From Monomorium pharaonis (Eukaryota > Arthropoda > Insecta > Hymenoptera > Formicidae), in the NCBI RefSeq assembly GCF_013373865.1, contig NC_050473.1:16841597-16905596 (forward strand): a stretch of 64,000 nt of DNA, in the 5' to 3' direction. The translations under genes were made by a program, and so were the position numbers. Positions 51,695 through 64,000 of the stretch are shown piece after piece (position 1 is the first letter of the stretch; every line of letters starts with the position of its first letter). The notes beneath the pieces are model-generated. The model was given only the letters and a program-made list of their open reading frames with translations, was not told the DNA's origin and searched no databases.

Positions 51695-54368
51695 TTAATC
51701 GGAGCCGGTTGAAATTGAAACAGAACGGTTATCGTGTCGCTGCACTATATCGCGTCGTTTGACCGCGTAATGCTGAAATTGTTACGGCAGGCGGGCGGCA
51801 CAATAAGGGGCTGAACCGGTTTCAGCCTGTGTCAGCTATGTCTTTATCCTCTATTAGATAGAAAGCTCGCTTGCGCAATACCTCGTGAAACGTTCAAAGC
51901 TACTGTGTCGAAATGCGATAGCAAGTTATATACAATAGCGACCAGGTTAATGCTCAAATATCTTTGCGACCGATGATGTCTAAGGTTAAGCGCAATAATA
52001 TCAATTATTTCGCTCAACGAGCGAATTTTTTTATACACCCGTTAGCGGAATTCAAAAGCTGGTGGTATATATTTTTGTATGTGTTTTATACATCTGTAAT
52101 AAAAATTGGAAAATGTAATTAAAATTAAATTTTATTTTCCGCATCTCCCTTTTATAATTTTTCAGAATTATTAAAATACAAATAATTTCTCTAATTAAAT
52201 TTTCCCTTTTCACGAAATGTAAGCAATTTATTATTTTCGTTGATTGGACACAAATATTAATTTTCTGTTACAAAAAAAAAGAAAATTACTTGTAGAGCTA
52301 TTGCGCTTCTATTTCGCTGCTATTAACTCCCAATTACACCGAGGGTCACTCGCTCTCTGCAGCGACGCTCGCTCGTCCCAAAACGCTTCCGAGGGGAAAC
52401 ATAATTCGATTCTGTATCCTAAATTTACAAGCAAGTGCACATGTCCCCGCTGACAGAGCAGGCAGGTCAGCATCTCGCTTCGATCGCCGGGGTTCGTGCA
52501 CGTCGTCGTCGTCGATCGCCCGTGTTTTTCCCGCTCGTCTCCCGTCATTGACGTCAGCGGGAGACCCAATTTTCGAGTCATAGCCAGGATGGACCATCCC
52601 GCCGAGGTGGTTTTACGAGGGGGCGTAACGAAAAGGAAACTGTCGCAGGAGCGAATGAGAGCTACCCTAGCGTGCCGCGCGCGACTTAGCACGCTCGTGT
52701 GTTCCACGGGGGCGAGAAGTTAACTTTCCTACGAGTCGCTCGTAACTCGTCGTCCTCTCCCGAATAGAATTCCGTCGGACTTACGTCCGCATGACGTTCC
52801 AGCAATGTGACATTCCAAAATTTTTCGTTTTATACACCGGAACGTTTTCCCAACAGAAAAGAGAGAATGTGTGTGTTTCGCTTCGCGAATCGTTCGAACG
52901 ACGATTATATGAAACTTGGTCCGCGAGCCCGGGGATCGTCGCTTCTGTGAGTTCGAAACGACATTGTTGTTTCAAACGGATTCGGGACAAAGTTGGATCG
53001 GAACGTACTACTTCCGAGGAATTTGAAGAACGCGAAAGAGGGTTAATTCGACACTGTATAAGCGATTGTCGTATGCACGGTGATATCAAACTTTTCTCGT
53101 AAATTCATGTTACGTTATAATAATATCGAAATTTTTTCCATGTCCTATTCATTGAACTTTTTACGTTATTTTTTGTAGTTATGTAAACTATAAATTATAA
53201 AAGTTAAAGTTTGTAGCAAACGGAAAATTAAAGTCTAAATTTCAAGATTAAGAGGATTAAAATATGCATGCAGATTTGTTAAATTTGGATTAAAAATTGC
53301 TATATTTATGTGTGAAATGTACTAAATAAGTCCAATAAATTATCACCAAAAATAATTCCGAACAGTATAATATTTGTTTTGCCGTGCATTTTCCAACTTC
53401 AGTTTTACGATATTCATAACCCCACTGTGATAATCAAAATTTTTTTCTCAGGGCGTACAGTTCAAGTTTCTTATTATAATACAAAAACCATCTAGATATT
53501 TTTCTGTTAGAACTTTATGCTTTATCTTTAATTAAGTCTTTACAGAATATATTATTAGAATATTGTGCAAGGGTTGTAGAACACCCTATAGAGAGATATT
53601 TATGTTATTGATAAAAACTAATTTAATTCACTATACGTGCGTTAACAATAATAATGACATTTGATAATATTTGTAATATATTACACATATTAAAGTATAT
53701 AATAATAATAATGAATAACGATCTCTCATAATAGATGTTATTATTTTAAAAACATTATGTGAGTGGAATTGTCCGGAGCAAAATTTCTTTTGTTTCAATC
53801 TGATCATGAGAGTATTTATAACAATGAGTTCTTCTATTTCGCTAAATACGTTATAAACTACAATCTCATTATTGCTTCGCTCAAATATTAATGAGAACGT
53901 AAAGCTCGCCATGAACAATTTCTGACTATTGTACTACGGAAGCTTTGTAGTTCATTTATTACCGTGCAAAGCATGCAACAATAATAATTTTCATTATAAT
54001 ATTCCGATCTTAAAATAAATATTAACGCGATTTACTCATATTCACATTTCTGTATACCTTGATCTCGACAAAGTAGGTATTATTACCTCGAGAAAACTGC
54101 ACACAAATGATAATAATAGCAATAATAATGATAATAGATACAAAATTAATAATGCTTTATACCGATAATAATAACGACTAATTAACAATATTATGTTTCT
54201 TTTAAGTGTAATTAAAAATATATATGTTGCAACGTGTAGCAAATTTTCAAGTGTATTTTTTCAGATTTTCTCATTAAATAAAATGTCAGTTTTACGAGCG
54301 TATAAGAAATGAAAATATTGTTATTTCAATTTTTAGTTTTCATTTCTCGAACGAGCTTCCACATTTCC

Positions 54369-54393
54369 GCGTATTATGCATCGCATAATACGC
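54369..54393. repeat. 11-bp perfect inverted repeat with 3-bp spacer
   Basis: GCGTATTATGC (54369-54379), spacer ATC, GCATAATACGC (54383-54393). The inner TTATGCATCGCATAA has POU/homeodomain-like half-sites. It lies in otherwise AT-rich DNA. Confidence 0.88.
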
Positions 54394-55571
54394 AAGCGTT
54401 TCCATTTCTGCCATAACGAAGAGCGCAGCTGCGTTACTCCGGTTAATAATTATATATAAGTAATACTGGAATTGAAATATATACACCCTGAAGGAAAAAA
54501 ACTTCCAGCAAGATTGTCACGGTGGCTATAAATTTCCGTAAAACTAAAGTTAAAAAATGCACTCGAAAATTTATATTATGTTTTGAAATTATTGCCGATG
54601 ATAACTTACTGGATTTATCTGATCCATTCGGCACACAAATTTTAATTCTATATTATTAAATGTGCTAATTCTTTTCAAGTCCGACAATTAATAAAATATT
54701 TAAGTTTTCTTAAAAACATAGGATTAACAATCTTCTGTATAAAGAATTACTAAATTAAATTATCACAAGAAATCAATAGACAAAATAAGCTCAACAATAT
54801 AAATTAATATCACCTCAGCGAAAATCAATAATAGATAACAAATCAATATACATATGAATTATGATTGCTGTGGCGATACATTTTCATATTAATATTTACA
54901 ATTCTAATTAATATGCAGCATGCACTATTCAAATATTATACGGTGACTGAAACCTCTATATCCTCGAAATTAATCAATTTAAACAGATAGTAATTATAAA
55001 CATACGACTAATATTTACGAATAATAAGGCTAATAATTATGTTAACTGTTAATACAATCACTGCTATTTAGATTTATTATATGGTTTCCAATTTAATTCC
55101 GACATGTAAAGAAATCATGGTATACAGAATAATAAACAAAATGTACTTTTTCTTAAATAAAAAAAAATTATAGACAACATGCAACACGACACGCGCCTAC
55201 AATTTCGCAATTAAGCTGAGATCAATTTTGAATCGGCCAGATACTCAATTGATCTAACACGAATACGCATCAGTGCATCCTTTATCAGATTGGACCGAGT
55301 GCGAGAGAGAAGCGGTCCATGTCAATCAACGTTTTCATCCGCGTTGTCAGTTGTCGTATCTTGATTCGGCAGAATCCCGAACATCGAAAGCTCGAAGACC
55401 TAACAGCGCGCACACTTCCCGATAATCCGCGAATTTATTCGCTCGCCGTTGCGCTAAAAAGCCACGGCTCCGCTCATTAGACTACAAATGGATAAATTGA
55501 TAAAAGCCAGAGTGCTCGAGATTAAACCGTCCGCGCCGTGATAAATGAGATGCGCTTTAATGTGTCGTTAC

Positions 55572-55585
55572 GAATGATATCATTC
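55572..55585. repeat. 14-bp perfect palindrome
   Basis: GAATGATATCATTC, a perfect palindrome in moderate-AT sequence. A chance occurrence is possible. Confidence 0.8.
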
Positions 55586-56034
55586 ATTTTCTTGTTAATC
55601 GGTTTTAAGCAAAAGTAAAATACAATTTTTAAAAAATCAACGTAAAATCATATAAATCCTTCGACCGCTTTAAACACTTAACTTTATTAGTAATTTTGCA
55701 AATAAAGAACTTTTATACCCCGTTCGTATCGCGGACCTTATCTACGGGCTCTGTTAACAAGGCACCCATTAATTCGGAGGAGTAGACGGATAACCATAAC
55801 ACGTTATCGATGCACTCGGCGCGACATGTATGCACTATCAACGACTATGCACGATCAGTCCTTTCACACAACAGGTGGTTCTGAGAATAGCGATTGATCG
55901 AAGGAACTAGTAATTAATGTAACGTGTATAACTCGCCTTATCTCAAACATGTCCTAAGTAATAAATCAGATATATCGCCGTCCTGCTGCACACGCGTTGA
56001 ACATGCCTGAATTTGGAACCTGTTAGCCCCTCCC

Positions 56035-56052
56035 CCTCTCTCTCTCTCTCTC
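56035..56052. repeat. (CT)n microsatellite
   Basis: Nine CT dinucleotides preceded by a C-rich run. Confidence 0.92.
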
Positions 56053-59000
56053 GTGTAACATTTAATTTTTTAAAAATAAAGGCATTCTTAATCAAACAAA
56101 TCAATTTTAAAAATTATCTAAATAATTCCCTCAATTTTAAATAAACTAACTTCACGAGATTGCTATTCTAAACTTGCAAAATTTTTTTATGACACGTCGA
56201 CAATGAAATTTTTTTCTGTTTTAATATCCTGACCGACTGAGAGAATAAAGCGCGTCATTCGTAATGGACGTGAATGCTGAAGCGTTCTATTAATTGAGTT
56301 TTAAAAAGCGATGAATAAAACCTCTCGCAAACAATTGTTCGGTTAACATAAAAATTTTACGTAAAAACCTTATGAATTTATTATTACCTTAATAACAGTA
56401 TGTAATGTATTAAATTATAAGTAATAAATAATAGAAATGATCGTCGTATACGTCCTGATTAATATTTTGCACTTCTTCGTTATATTATAAATTGAATAAT
56501 ATTTTAATGCGGTAATGTCATAATTAAGTCTTTAAAGCTTTCTTCTATACATTTTTTTTACAGCTTTCCTTAAAAATTCATAAAGCGTCCTTAAACATCC
56601 CGCCGACATTACACAAATGAACGACGTAAATATGGCTGCGCAAAAAAATTCTCGCAAGTTGTAAAACTTAAAAGATGTACGTGAGGAAACAAGATGCTTT
56701 GACAGAAATGCTTACAAAATCTTCTGAGAACAATTTTAAAAATAGACGAGATGTAAAAACGAGCAAGTGCGGTCAGAAATTATTTTTTTCCGTAGTTTTT
56801 TTTTTTCATTTACTTAGCGGAAACGTTCCTCCTCAGCTCGTCCAACGTCCACGGAAAAACGGATTTCTCGTGGGAACATTATTATTTTAGTTGGCGGGGA
56901 TTGCACCGGCAATGTGCCGATTATCGATTTGAGCCGCCCGCTCGTCAAGTAATCAGGAGTCAAGATCTGGCCGCACCTCTTCTCGGATTCTGTCTGCACT
57001 TCGGTTTCCTTATCCTCCGGGAATAAGAGAAGGAGGAAGCAGTGCAGTGCGGTTTTCCGGCGAGAAAACACCGCTAACAAAAGTAAATTCTCACGACCAA
57101 TCACTTTTTGCCAGTGCGCAAAATACCGACAGATATTTTGTCCGCGAACTTTTATACCCGTACAGTATCACGACTTCGACGATAAATTTTAAACGGTTTG
57201 AATTTTTTATCCTCATAAAAAGTAAATTTTTTAATAAATAAATAATCGAATAATTTGAAGTATTATTCTTCATATGTCATACGCATTTTTCATTTTATTA
57301 AATAAATTCGCGCCGTGCTCTCTTATCGATATTGACTTTTATATACGAACGTTGAGATTACGTTTCTAGAATTAACTATCCTTGTGAAATTGCCGCTCAA
57401 AGGTAAACGGCTATCTCATTTTCAGCGCTCGAGCAAAATTGGCATTCTCGTGTCACATTTCACATACATATTGCTCTTGTATATATGCAGCTTTAACAAG
57501 CCTTGTCGCAACACAACGCGAATATTAGCATCGATTAACAAACGGGATTCAAAGTGTCTCGACTATCATGCGCCATGTGTTTCCACACGGGTATGCTTTT
57601 AGTGGAACAAGTACCGCTTTTAAAATCATTTATCTTCTTTCCCATTTCTTTAAAGTATTTAAAAGTAAGACCTTACTGTTCATATATATCACAAATTTCT
57701 CCGATAAAAAATTATCTGAAGTAATAAGTACTGTTATTATCTCTTTTTCCAAAGTATACAATGTAATATTATATATTCTTCAAAATATCTTGTATATTTT
57801 CAACTGTCTCTCGTCGAGAAATTCCACGAGTAAAGAATTCACCATTCTCTTCGTTCACACAGAAAAAAAATGAGAGGAAAAGCGCCAAGATGAATGCTAG
57901 GGAGTCACTACATTTCCACGTGCATTAACGACTCTACCGAAACAAAAAAAAAAACGTGGGGTGTTTAAAGTAAGAGAGAAATCATTTGTTCTCATTTGCG
58001 ACAAATACGCAGGCTTAAAAAAGAATTGCACGAGTGACGGCGACAACGGCGATGGCTGTAGATAAACGGCCGCAGCTCGCGACACTCCATTATGCAACGT
58101 AATGTCAGCAGATGCTGCATAATACAGCGAGAGGAAACAAGACGAAGATCAGAATAAGGAGGCAGGGCGATTATTAATTCACACTTTATCGTCGCTTTCC
58201 TCTTCGGGAGTAGTAGAATGGGAAGAAATGGGGTACGGAAAGAGGGAGGGAGGAGGGGCGGATGTTAGATCGAGCAGCAAGGCTAAAGAACAATCCGTCG
58301 CAGTCGCGTGTTTCCGCCGTTTATACAAAAGCCAGAAATGGGGCGCGATTTCAATGATAAATGGATTTTAATCAAACGTGTTCCGGAAGAAATAATACGC
58401 GCGTTAGGGTACCAATGCTTTGTGTGCGATATGCATTAACGATGAACTTAATTAGCCCGTCGCCATTCGTTCGCAAGTGACCGAGCCGAGTTTCATCGCC
58501 ACCAAGATCAATCCTCTCCTTTGTGAAGATTGATATATACGAAGAAATTTATCAAGATCGTCGAGATGACGAATCGAATCGCTGTCATCGACGAGAAAAG
58601 AAACTGAGTCGTGCAAGCGCGTCCGTTGCGATTTTCTTATAAGCGTCGCACGCGATCGAACTTTCTTACTGATAGAACACGAAAACGATTGATTGTCGTC
58701 TTTGATATCGACGTGGAAAAATGTCACGAGATTCTCGAAACCAGGAAACTCTTTTTCACAAAGCATATAAGCACGCATACCCGAGTGATGAGCTAGGCGG
58801 TTGAACCAAGTAACGGCTGATGTGAACGTAGGTCATCGCATAGAAGAAAATCACTGTTTTCGCCTAAATATATTACAAATTACTGCGAATTAGAAAAAGC
58901 GCGTAGGTCTCTATTTTTCACATCTTGAAAGACTCTTAAAAAATAAATCTCTCAGAAGACAGAATAAAAGTTTTTAGCATAAACAAACAAATTGGGAAAA

Positions 59001-60186
59001 GAGGCTTAGTGCAGCCTCTGCTTTTGTATTCTACGACTGATTTACCGAGCAACTTGAAATATCTAAAAGTATAACGAGTTTAATTTATCAGCCAAACTAA
59101 ATATGAGAGATTAAAATTATATACAGGCTATTTTGCGAGAGTTTCGCAAAATTATTACAGAAGAGGAGTGCAATATTTTTCACAGCGAGTGACTATATAT
59201 TCGCAGCTTTATCGCGGCAGTATTTAAAGCGATAAGTCATGCCGTTGAAAATCTTTCTGTCGACATTGGCAAACGTAGCTCCACGTAAATTCAGGCGTCT
59301 TTTGACAAACGAGCATACGTCGGTATTAAAAATATAGAGAATTAAAATAAAATTCATACGACATAATGTGTCCCAGCGAAATTTAGCAATGGAGCAATGG
59401 GAAATGTTAATTTCCAACTTATAAAACATCCCATCGTCTTTGTTACGATAAAACACCATATATCAATCTGCCTCCGTCATTGACATAGTTTGACTGATTT
59501 ATAATAATAAATACTCATTCTATATAGGCGAATCTGCGAGAACAAACAATTTCCGACAATTGTAATCTCGTGATTGAAAAATTTTAGAGTCGAGTTATCC
59601 TTTGAGAAATTTTTATGAACAATATTGTTAAAAGCTAATTATTTTCTAGTAGAAAATTCGTAATTGACATGCATAAATAGAAAAAATAATCTTTTTCTAC
59701 AAGACATAAAAAGTTTTACTTTCTTAATTTTCAAAATTATAGAAATATATAAATTTTCATAATTTTTAATATCTTCTATGAGAAACGTAAATACATTTTT
59801 ATTTCTATCTTTTTTTAGATAAATGTGCTTCATTTATTTATCACGAATTGCCTGTCAAGATTTGTCATTTACAAATTACTTTTTTCTTTCAAATAAAAGC
59901 GATTCTTCTCTTGGGAAAACAGTGTTGATAATCTCACTTTGCTGAGCCAAGAATCGCACTTTATTATATGGTAGACGAGGTCCCAGCTGGGCTCGGATCA
60001 AGACACACATACATAGGTATATTTCTCATTAAACCGTCGAAGTAGCGAGCGTAATTACGAGAGTAAATCCCCGCTGGTGGTTATTCCGTCAGTATGCCCG
60101 CTCGTTAATCGGGGGATAATTACGTGCGGACCTCATCAAAGTCATCTTGCGAGTAAGCGCGCGGCGTCTCTCGACTTTCGTGTCGC

Positions 60187-60208
60187 CGGCATAAATCGAT
60201 TTATGCCG
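60187..60208. promoter_or_regulatory. 22-bp perfect palindrome, possible regulatory site
   Basis: The left half is CGGCATAAATC and the right half its exact reverse complement, centred on ATCGAT. It contains two inverted TTTATG half-sites of Abd-B/Caudal type and a core shared with the DREF element. It lies in a CpG-rich block (60120-60480) that also has TTAATC, GATTAAGGGATCA and TTTAATTGGATC motifs, so a cis-regulatory module is a reasonable guess. Confidence 0.4.
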
Positions 60209-61117
60209 TTTCGTCAGTCGGCGCTCGGTGCTCTCTGCACTTGACACATGTATATATCGCCGATTAAGGGATCATCTCCGCCAACTCGAACAGGGAGGAG
60301 TTTAATTGGATCGTCTTGTGCCTGCGCTTGAGCACTAAGAGAGACGGGCGTACGATTTACGCGGCGAGAACGAGCGCCTCGCGTATTGCAAATTACATTG
60401 CAAGCTCCGAATCTTCGTTCTGTTCGCCCCCTTTGAGTGCCGGCAAAGCCAACGGAAGAGAAACATAATCAAGAGAGAATTTCGACTCAATTACAAGATG
60501 ACAATAGCGATGTCGAAATTCCTAAGAACTATCTTTCGTGATTATCTCTTATTATTTTCATCCTTTAGTTTATTATAATTACTAATGTGTATGTTTGTGT
60601 GTGGTGTGTAATAAGAAATATTGGGAAATTAGTCAACGTTTTAAAATATTAAAAAACGTTGATCAAGTTTAATTTACTCGGCGTCGTATAATAAACAACT
60701 TAATTGCGAAAGAATGTATGCCGCAAATTTAAATAGATTAAAAACTTTACCGCTATTCCCATCTTCTTTTGCGCTACCATCAAAGTGTCTGTGTAACAGG
60801 TATAAAGAGGAACTTTCAGAACATTTTATAATTCGTCGTGGCCGCCGACCATGTTAATTACGCGTCGAAAAGCGTCGCCTGCAGACCGCCGCGTTGGGAA
60901 GCTTCCGCGAGGTAAAAAAAAAGTAAAAGCGTCAAAGTGAAAGAAGTTAACGGTCGGAATACCGGGGTGTGCACGCGAGACTCCATTGACTCTAATTGGA
61001 TCGTCCTCTTCTTGCCCGGTTGCCAAGAACTACACGTGAAAATCCTGTAGCAAGACGCGCACGTTGATATACCTTTCACCCGATGTGCAAATATAGACGA
61101 GTTGGCTTCTCTCCCCT

Positions 61118-61141
61118 TCTCTCTCTCTCTCTCTCTCTCTC
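61118..61141. repeat. (CT)n microsatellite
   Basis: About twelve CT dinucleotides. Confidence 0.93.
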
Positions 61142-62610
61142 CGCTTATTCGCAAGACGCAAAGCTCCAGGATGACACACAGAGAAGGACGACTAATTAAG
61201 CAGAGCGGCTCAAAGAGTGGTAAGGTGGAAAGAGAATCTTTGTGCAAAGTATCTTGTTGAAAAACGACTACTAAATATAGTGTGGGGTTCAGCTTACATA
61301 TTTCTTCACGTGTATCCGTATTGGTTCTCTCGCCCGTTTCATTCATCGTATCACCGATAACGCGCCAGTTAAGATTGTGTAATAATAAACCAATTAAGAT
61401 TATTCGACTTTATTCGAGTCCAAAATTCAATTTCACACTTTTTTAATGAAATAAAAATGATACACTTCATAAAGGATGTTCGTTTCCCCATTTTCTTTGC
61501 TATTCTCGTGCATATTTCTCCCCAAGGAAGACATAGAACTTTCAATCTCCAAACAAAAAGTTAGCTATAACAAATTTCGTTACTCGAATCAATTACGCGC
61601 TCCAACTTAGCAGCGGAACTTTCTGGAGCGAGGAAATTAATGATGCATCCCGACGGTCAAAATTATCTGAAGGGAAACGACGGCGAGTCACGTGACCCAC
61701 GGGTGATGAAACTCCTTCATTTTAGGAGTGATCGTGGACCATGATGAAAAAGTGATGAAACGCGATATCCGGCTCTAATAGCAGGACGGAGCAAAGTGGA
61801 ATGGCGCTTTTATGTCCCGCATCATCGTACATCGTTTTCTGGACAGATTTCAGACCAGGTTACGTTGCATGCGAGGACGTACGCGAGGACAACAGACTGA
61901 CGATGCCAGCCTGACGAGAGCCATTCTTTCGTTCATCGTGCACGAAATGAACATCCGCCCCGTCACTTTGTCGCACGTGACGCACCGCGTAAAACAATAG
62001 TTATTTCCGCACGCCGAAATGAGTGACATAAATAACTGTCGTTTTATCAATAGCAATAACTATTTTCTTCTAAAGTCGCTAACGTTTCTTAGAATTTACA
62101 CATGCAACGTTTTTCAATGTTACTTGCATGTATTATTTTCGTACTTTTTATACTTTTATTACACAGTCTACATTATCACAATAATATTATTTTTGTACTC
62201 ATCATTATTTAATAATTATGTTATTACGATTATAAGATTACGCGATTATATCATATATAATCATAATAATACTATATTCTTTTCTTTAAATTGTTAAACG
62301 AAAACCAATTTATTGTATAATAAAAATATTAAAATAAGGACCGACTCAATTTTCAAGTTAAAATCCAATATCTACCTTTTATTTTTTAGCCTACAAACTT
62401 AATCAATGCTCACTGCCACCCGTGATAATAACGATGCAATTATACGCGCACTACTCTCATTATTGAAAGAGGTACACGTAAATGCATATTGGAAAAGGTG
62501 TTGTATCTGATGGACTCCTGAGATGGAATACGTGAGGCATGATAAGATATGAGCGGCGTGTGCAATGCATATACGCGTGGTGGGTTAGATAAGATTTAGA
62601 TTTTGATGGT

Positions 62611-62613
<3 letters not shown>

Positions 62614-62646
<33 letters not shown>
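62614..62646. repeat. (AT)n microsatellite
   Basis: About sixteen AT dinucleotides. Confidence 0.95.
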
Positions 62647-62654
<8 letters not shown>

Positions 62655-64000
62655 TATGATAAATTTGTATTCATCTAGCAATTTGTATTCATCTGTATCA
62701 AACATACAAAATGCATGCTGCAAAATCGACATTGCGCATATCGCAATAAAATTTTATTAATGTATTTATTGATATCAAAGGTTTTAAAAGCATGAGAGCA
62801 ATTGAAGCTTTATAATGTCATCGAAAAATAATAAATCATATTTTGTTATATATTTTCAAACATATAAAAAATATGAGCTACCTTCTGGCTAAAATATAAT
62901 TTCATATATGCATAATTTCTATAAATTCTTTCAAATAATTAATTTACTTCATTGTATAATTGACTTCATTGTGTAATTAAAATTAAATGAAAACATGGAT
63001 TTTGTAAACATTGATGAATAATATACCAGACTCATAAAGTTTACGCGATCCAGTGAATTATAAACTCGATGCTAAAATCTCAAAGATTTATGCAGCGTGA
63101 TATAATTATGCCTTCCTTGCGTCAAAATATACACAAAAACATCGTCCGTAAAACTTTTGACGTATTGTGTGTGTATGCTAGCAAAAAGGTAGACTTAAAA
63201 TTTTTACCGTCCATCTCTCGACAATTTCTCGAGATTTAGCAAGCGCGCTCGAGTTTTTGCAAGCAACGTGTGTACTATTTTAATAGTTCTTGTCAACTTA
63301 GTTACATGCCACACGAGCGGAAACGTTGCTTTCGCGTTTTATTATGTTTTATTTGAAAAATTTTATTTATCAATCTGAGGAAAAACGTCAACAATGCACC
63401 GACCGTCGAAGGGATAAGAAAAATCAATGGATCGAAGTAATGTTCCATATATGACAAAGTACTATTATTATATCAAATTAAATTACACGAGAATCACAAG
63501 ATTTTGAATCAAATTTTAAACACGCAAATAATAATAATAAAAAAGAAAATATTCATTCAAAAATCAATAATTAATATCTAAATATCTTCTAGATATAAAG
63601 ATCTGTTAATAATAATAAAGAAGATAATAATATTTTTCTAAAGAAGTTAATTAGTTGCCATTTTAATTATAATTTTAATTATTTTAGTAGAAACAAGATC
63701 AACAGTACACTATATAATGTATAATATAGCTTCGTTGAGCTTATTTAGAAGATGCAATATGTATCACAATCCAATCCGCTTTCGCTCTAATTTTGGATGT
63801 GAATTTCGCGTGACTCAGTCCGAGATTAGATATAGATTCAATTGTCGCGGGAAATTGCCGGAGGGAGAAGTCGGGAGAGGAAAGTCGGTAATCCGTCTTA
63901 AAGAATACACAAACATCGCTATCGCGATGTGGCGATAGATTCGGTTCACAGACTCCGCGGAGTTCGCGTCAAAGCGTCGCGTCGCGGCGAAAAGAAAACT

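Larger units (their letters stand above)
50560..60186. other. Upstream region: no gene seen
   Basis: CpG-richer DNA at 50760-51800 and 52300-53100 is followed by a long AT-rich domain (53100-55200, 55600-57870, 58840-59900). The island at 52460-52760 contains a full CRE-like TGACGTCA at 52549-52556. Open frames at 52791-53099 and 58452-58778 lack paired splice sites and recognisable domains. Confidence 0.4.
60209..64000. other. Upstream region: no gene seen
   Basis: CpG-rich at 60209-60450 and 60830-61030, moderate GC at 61600-62000, and AT-rich from 62000 to about 63700. It contains (CT)n at 61118-61141 and (AT)n at 62614-62646. The final 230 bases become CpG-rich again. No exon is supported. 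Confidence 0.4.

Overview
The window looks like nuclear DNA of an insect, most likely a hymenopteran and plausibly an ant. The evidence is an AT-rich background broken by CpG-rich patches, very long introns with consensus GT-AG sites, many (GA)n/(AT)n/(CG)n microsatellites, and small DNA-transposon remnants (mariner, Helitron-like, TA-flanked fold-back elements). There are no prokaryotic operons, no ribosome binding sites and no long ORFs. Most long open frames are by-products of CpG-rich, stop-poor DNA and are not annotated as genes.

Only one gene can be supported, on the minus strand. Three coding exons join in phase: a start exon at 31006-31107 (34 codons), exon 2 at 8910-9100 and exon 3 at 6188-6377. 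They are separated by introns of about 21.9 kb and 2.5 kb. Together they encode the first 161 residues of a protein that continues beyond the last visible donor site. The N-terminus is basic and Cys-containing, the middle is Pro/Ser/Gly/Ala-rich, and exon 3 is more ordered and hydrophobic. I do not recognise the family. No further exon with a compatible phase was found to the left, so the rest probably lies beyond position 1.

Layout: 1-6187 is presumably intron 3 and holds a 539-bp TA-flanked mariner remnant. The 2.5-kb intron 2 carries a 10-bp-unit minisatellite and a Helitron-like 3' end. The 22-kb intron 1 carries large (GA)n tracts, a diverged tandem duplication beside two adjacent palindromes, a phased AT-box array, and two small TIR elements. 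Position 31108 onward is the 5' leader and presumed promoter of the gene. From there to 64000 I found no supportable gene, only AT-rich DNA with CpG-rich islands, a near-perfect fold-back MITE, a pre-miRNA-like hairpin, strong palindromes and microsatellites.

The most useful observations are the phase-consistent three-exon reconstruction of an unrecognised gene, the newly delimited transposon remnants (two apparently of one family), the 91-nt hairpin at 50469-50559, and several long perfect palindromes in presumed non-coding DNA.
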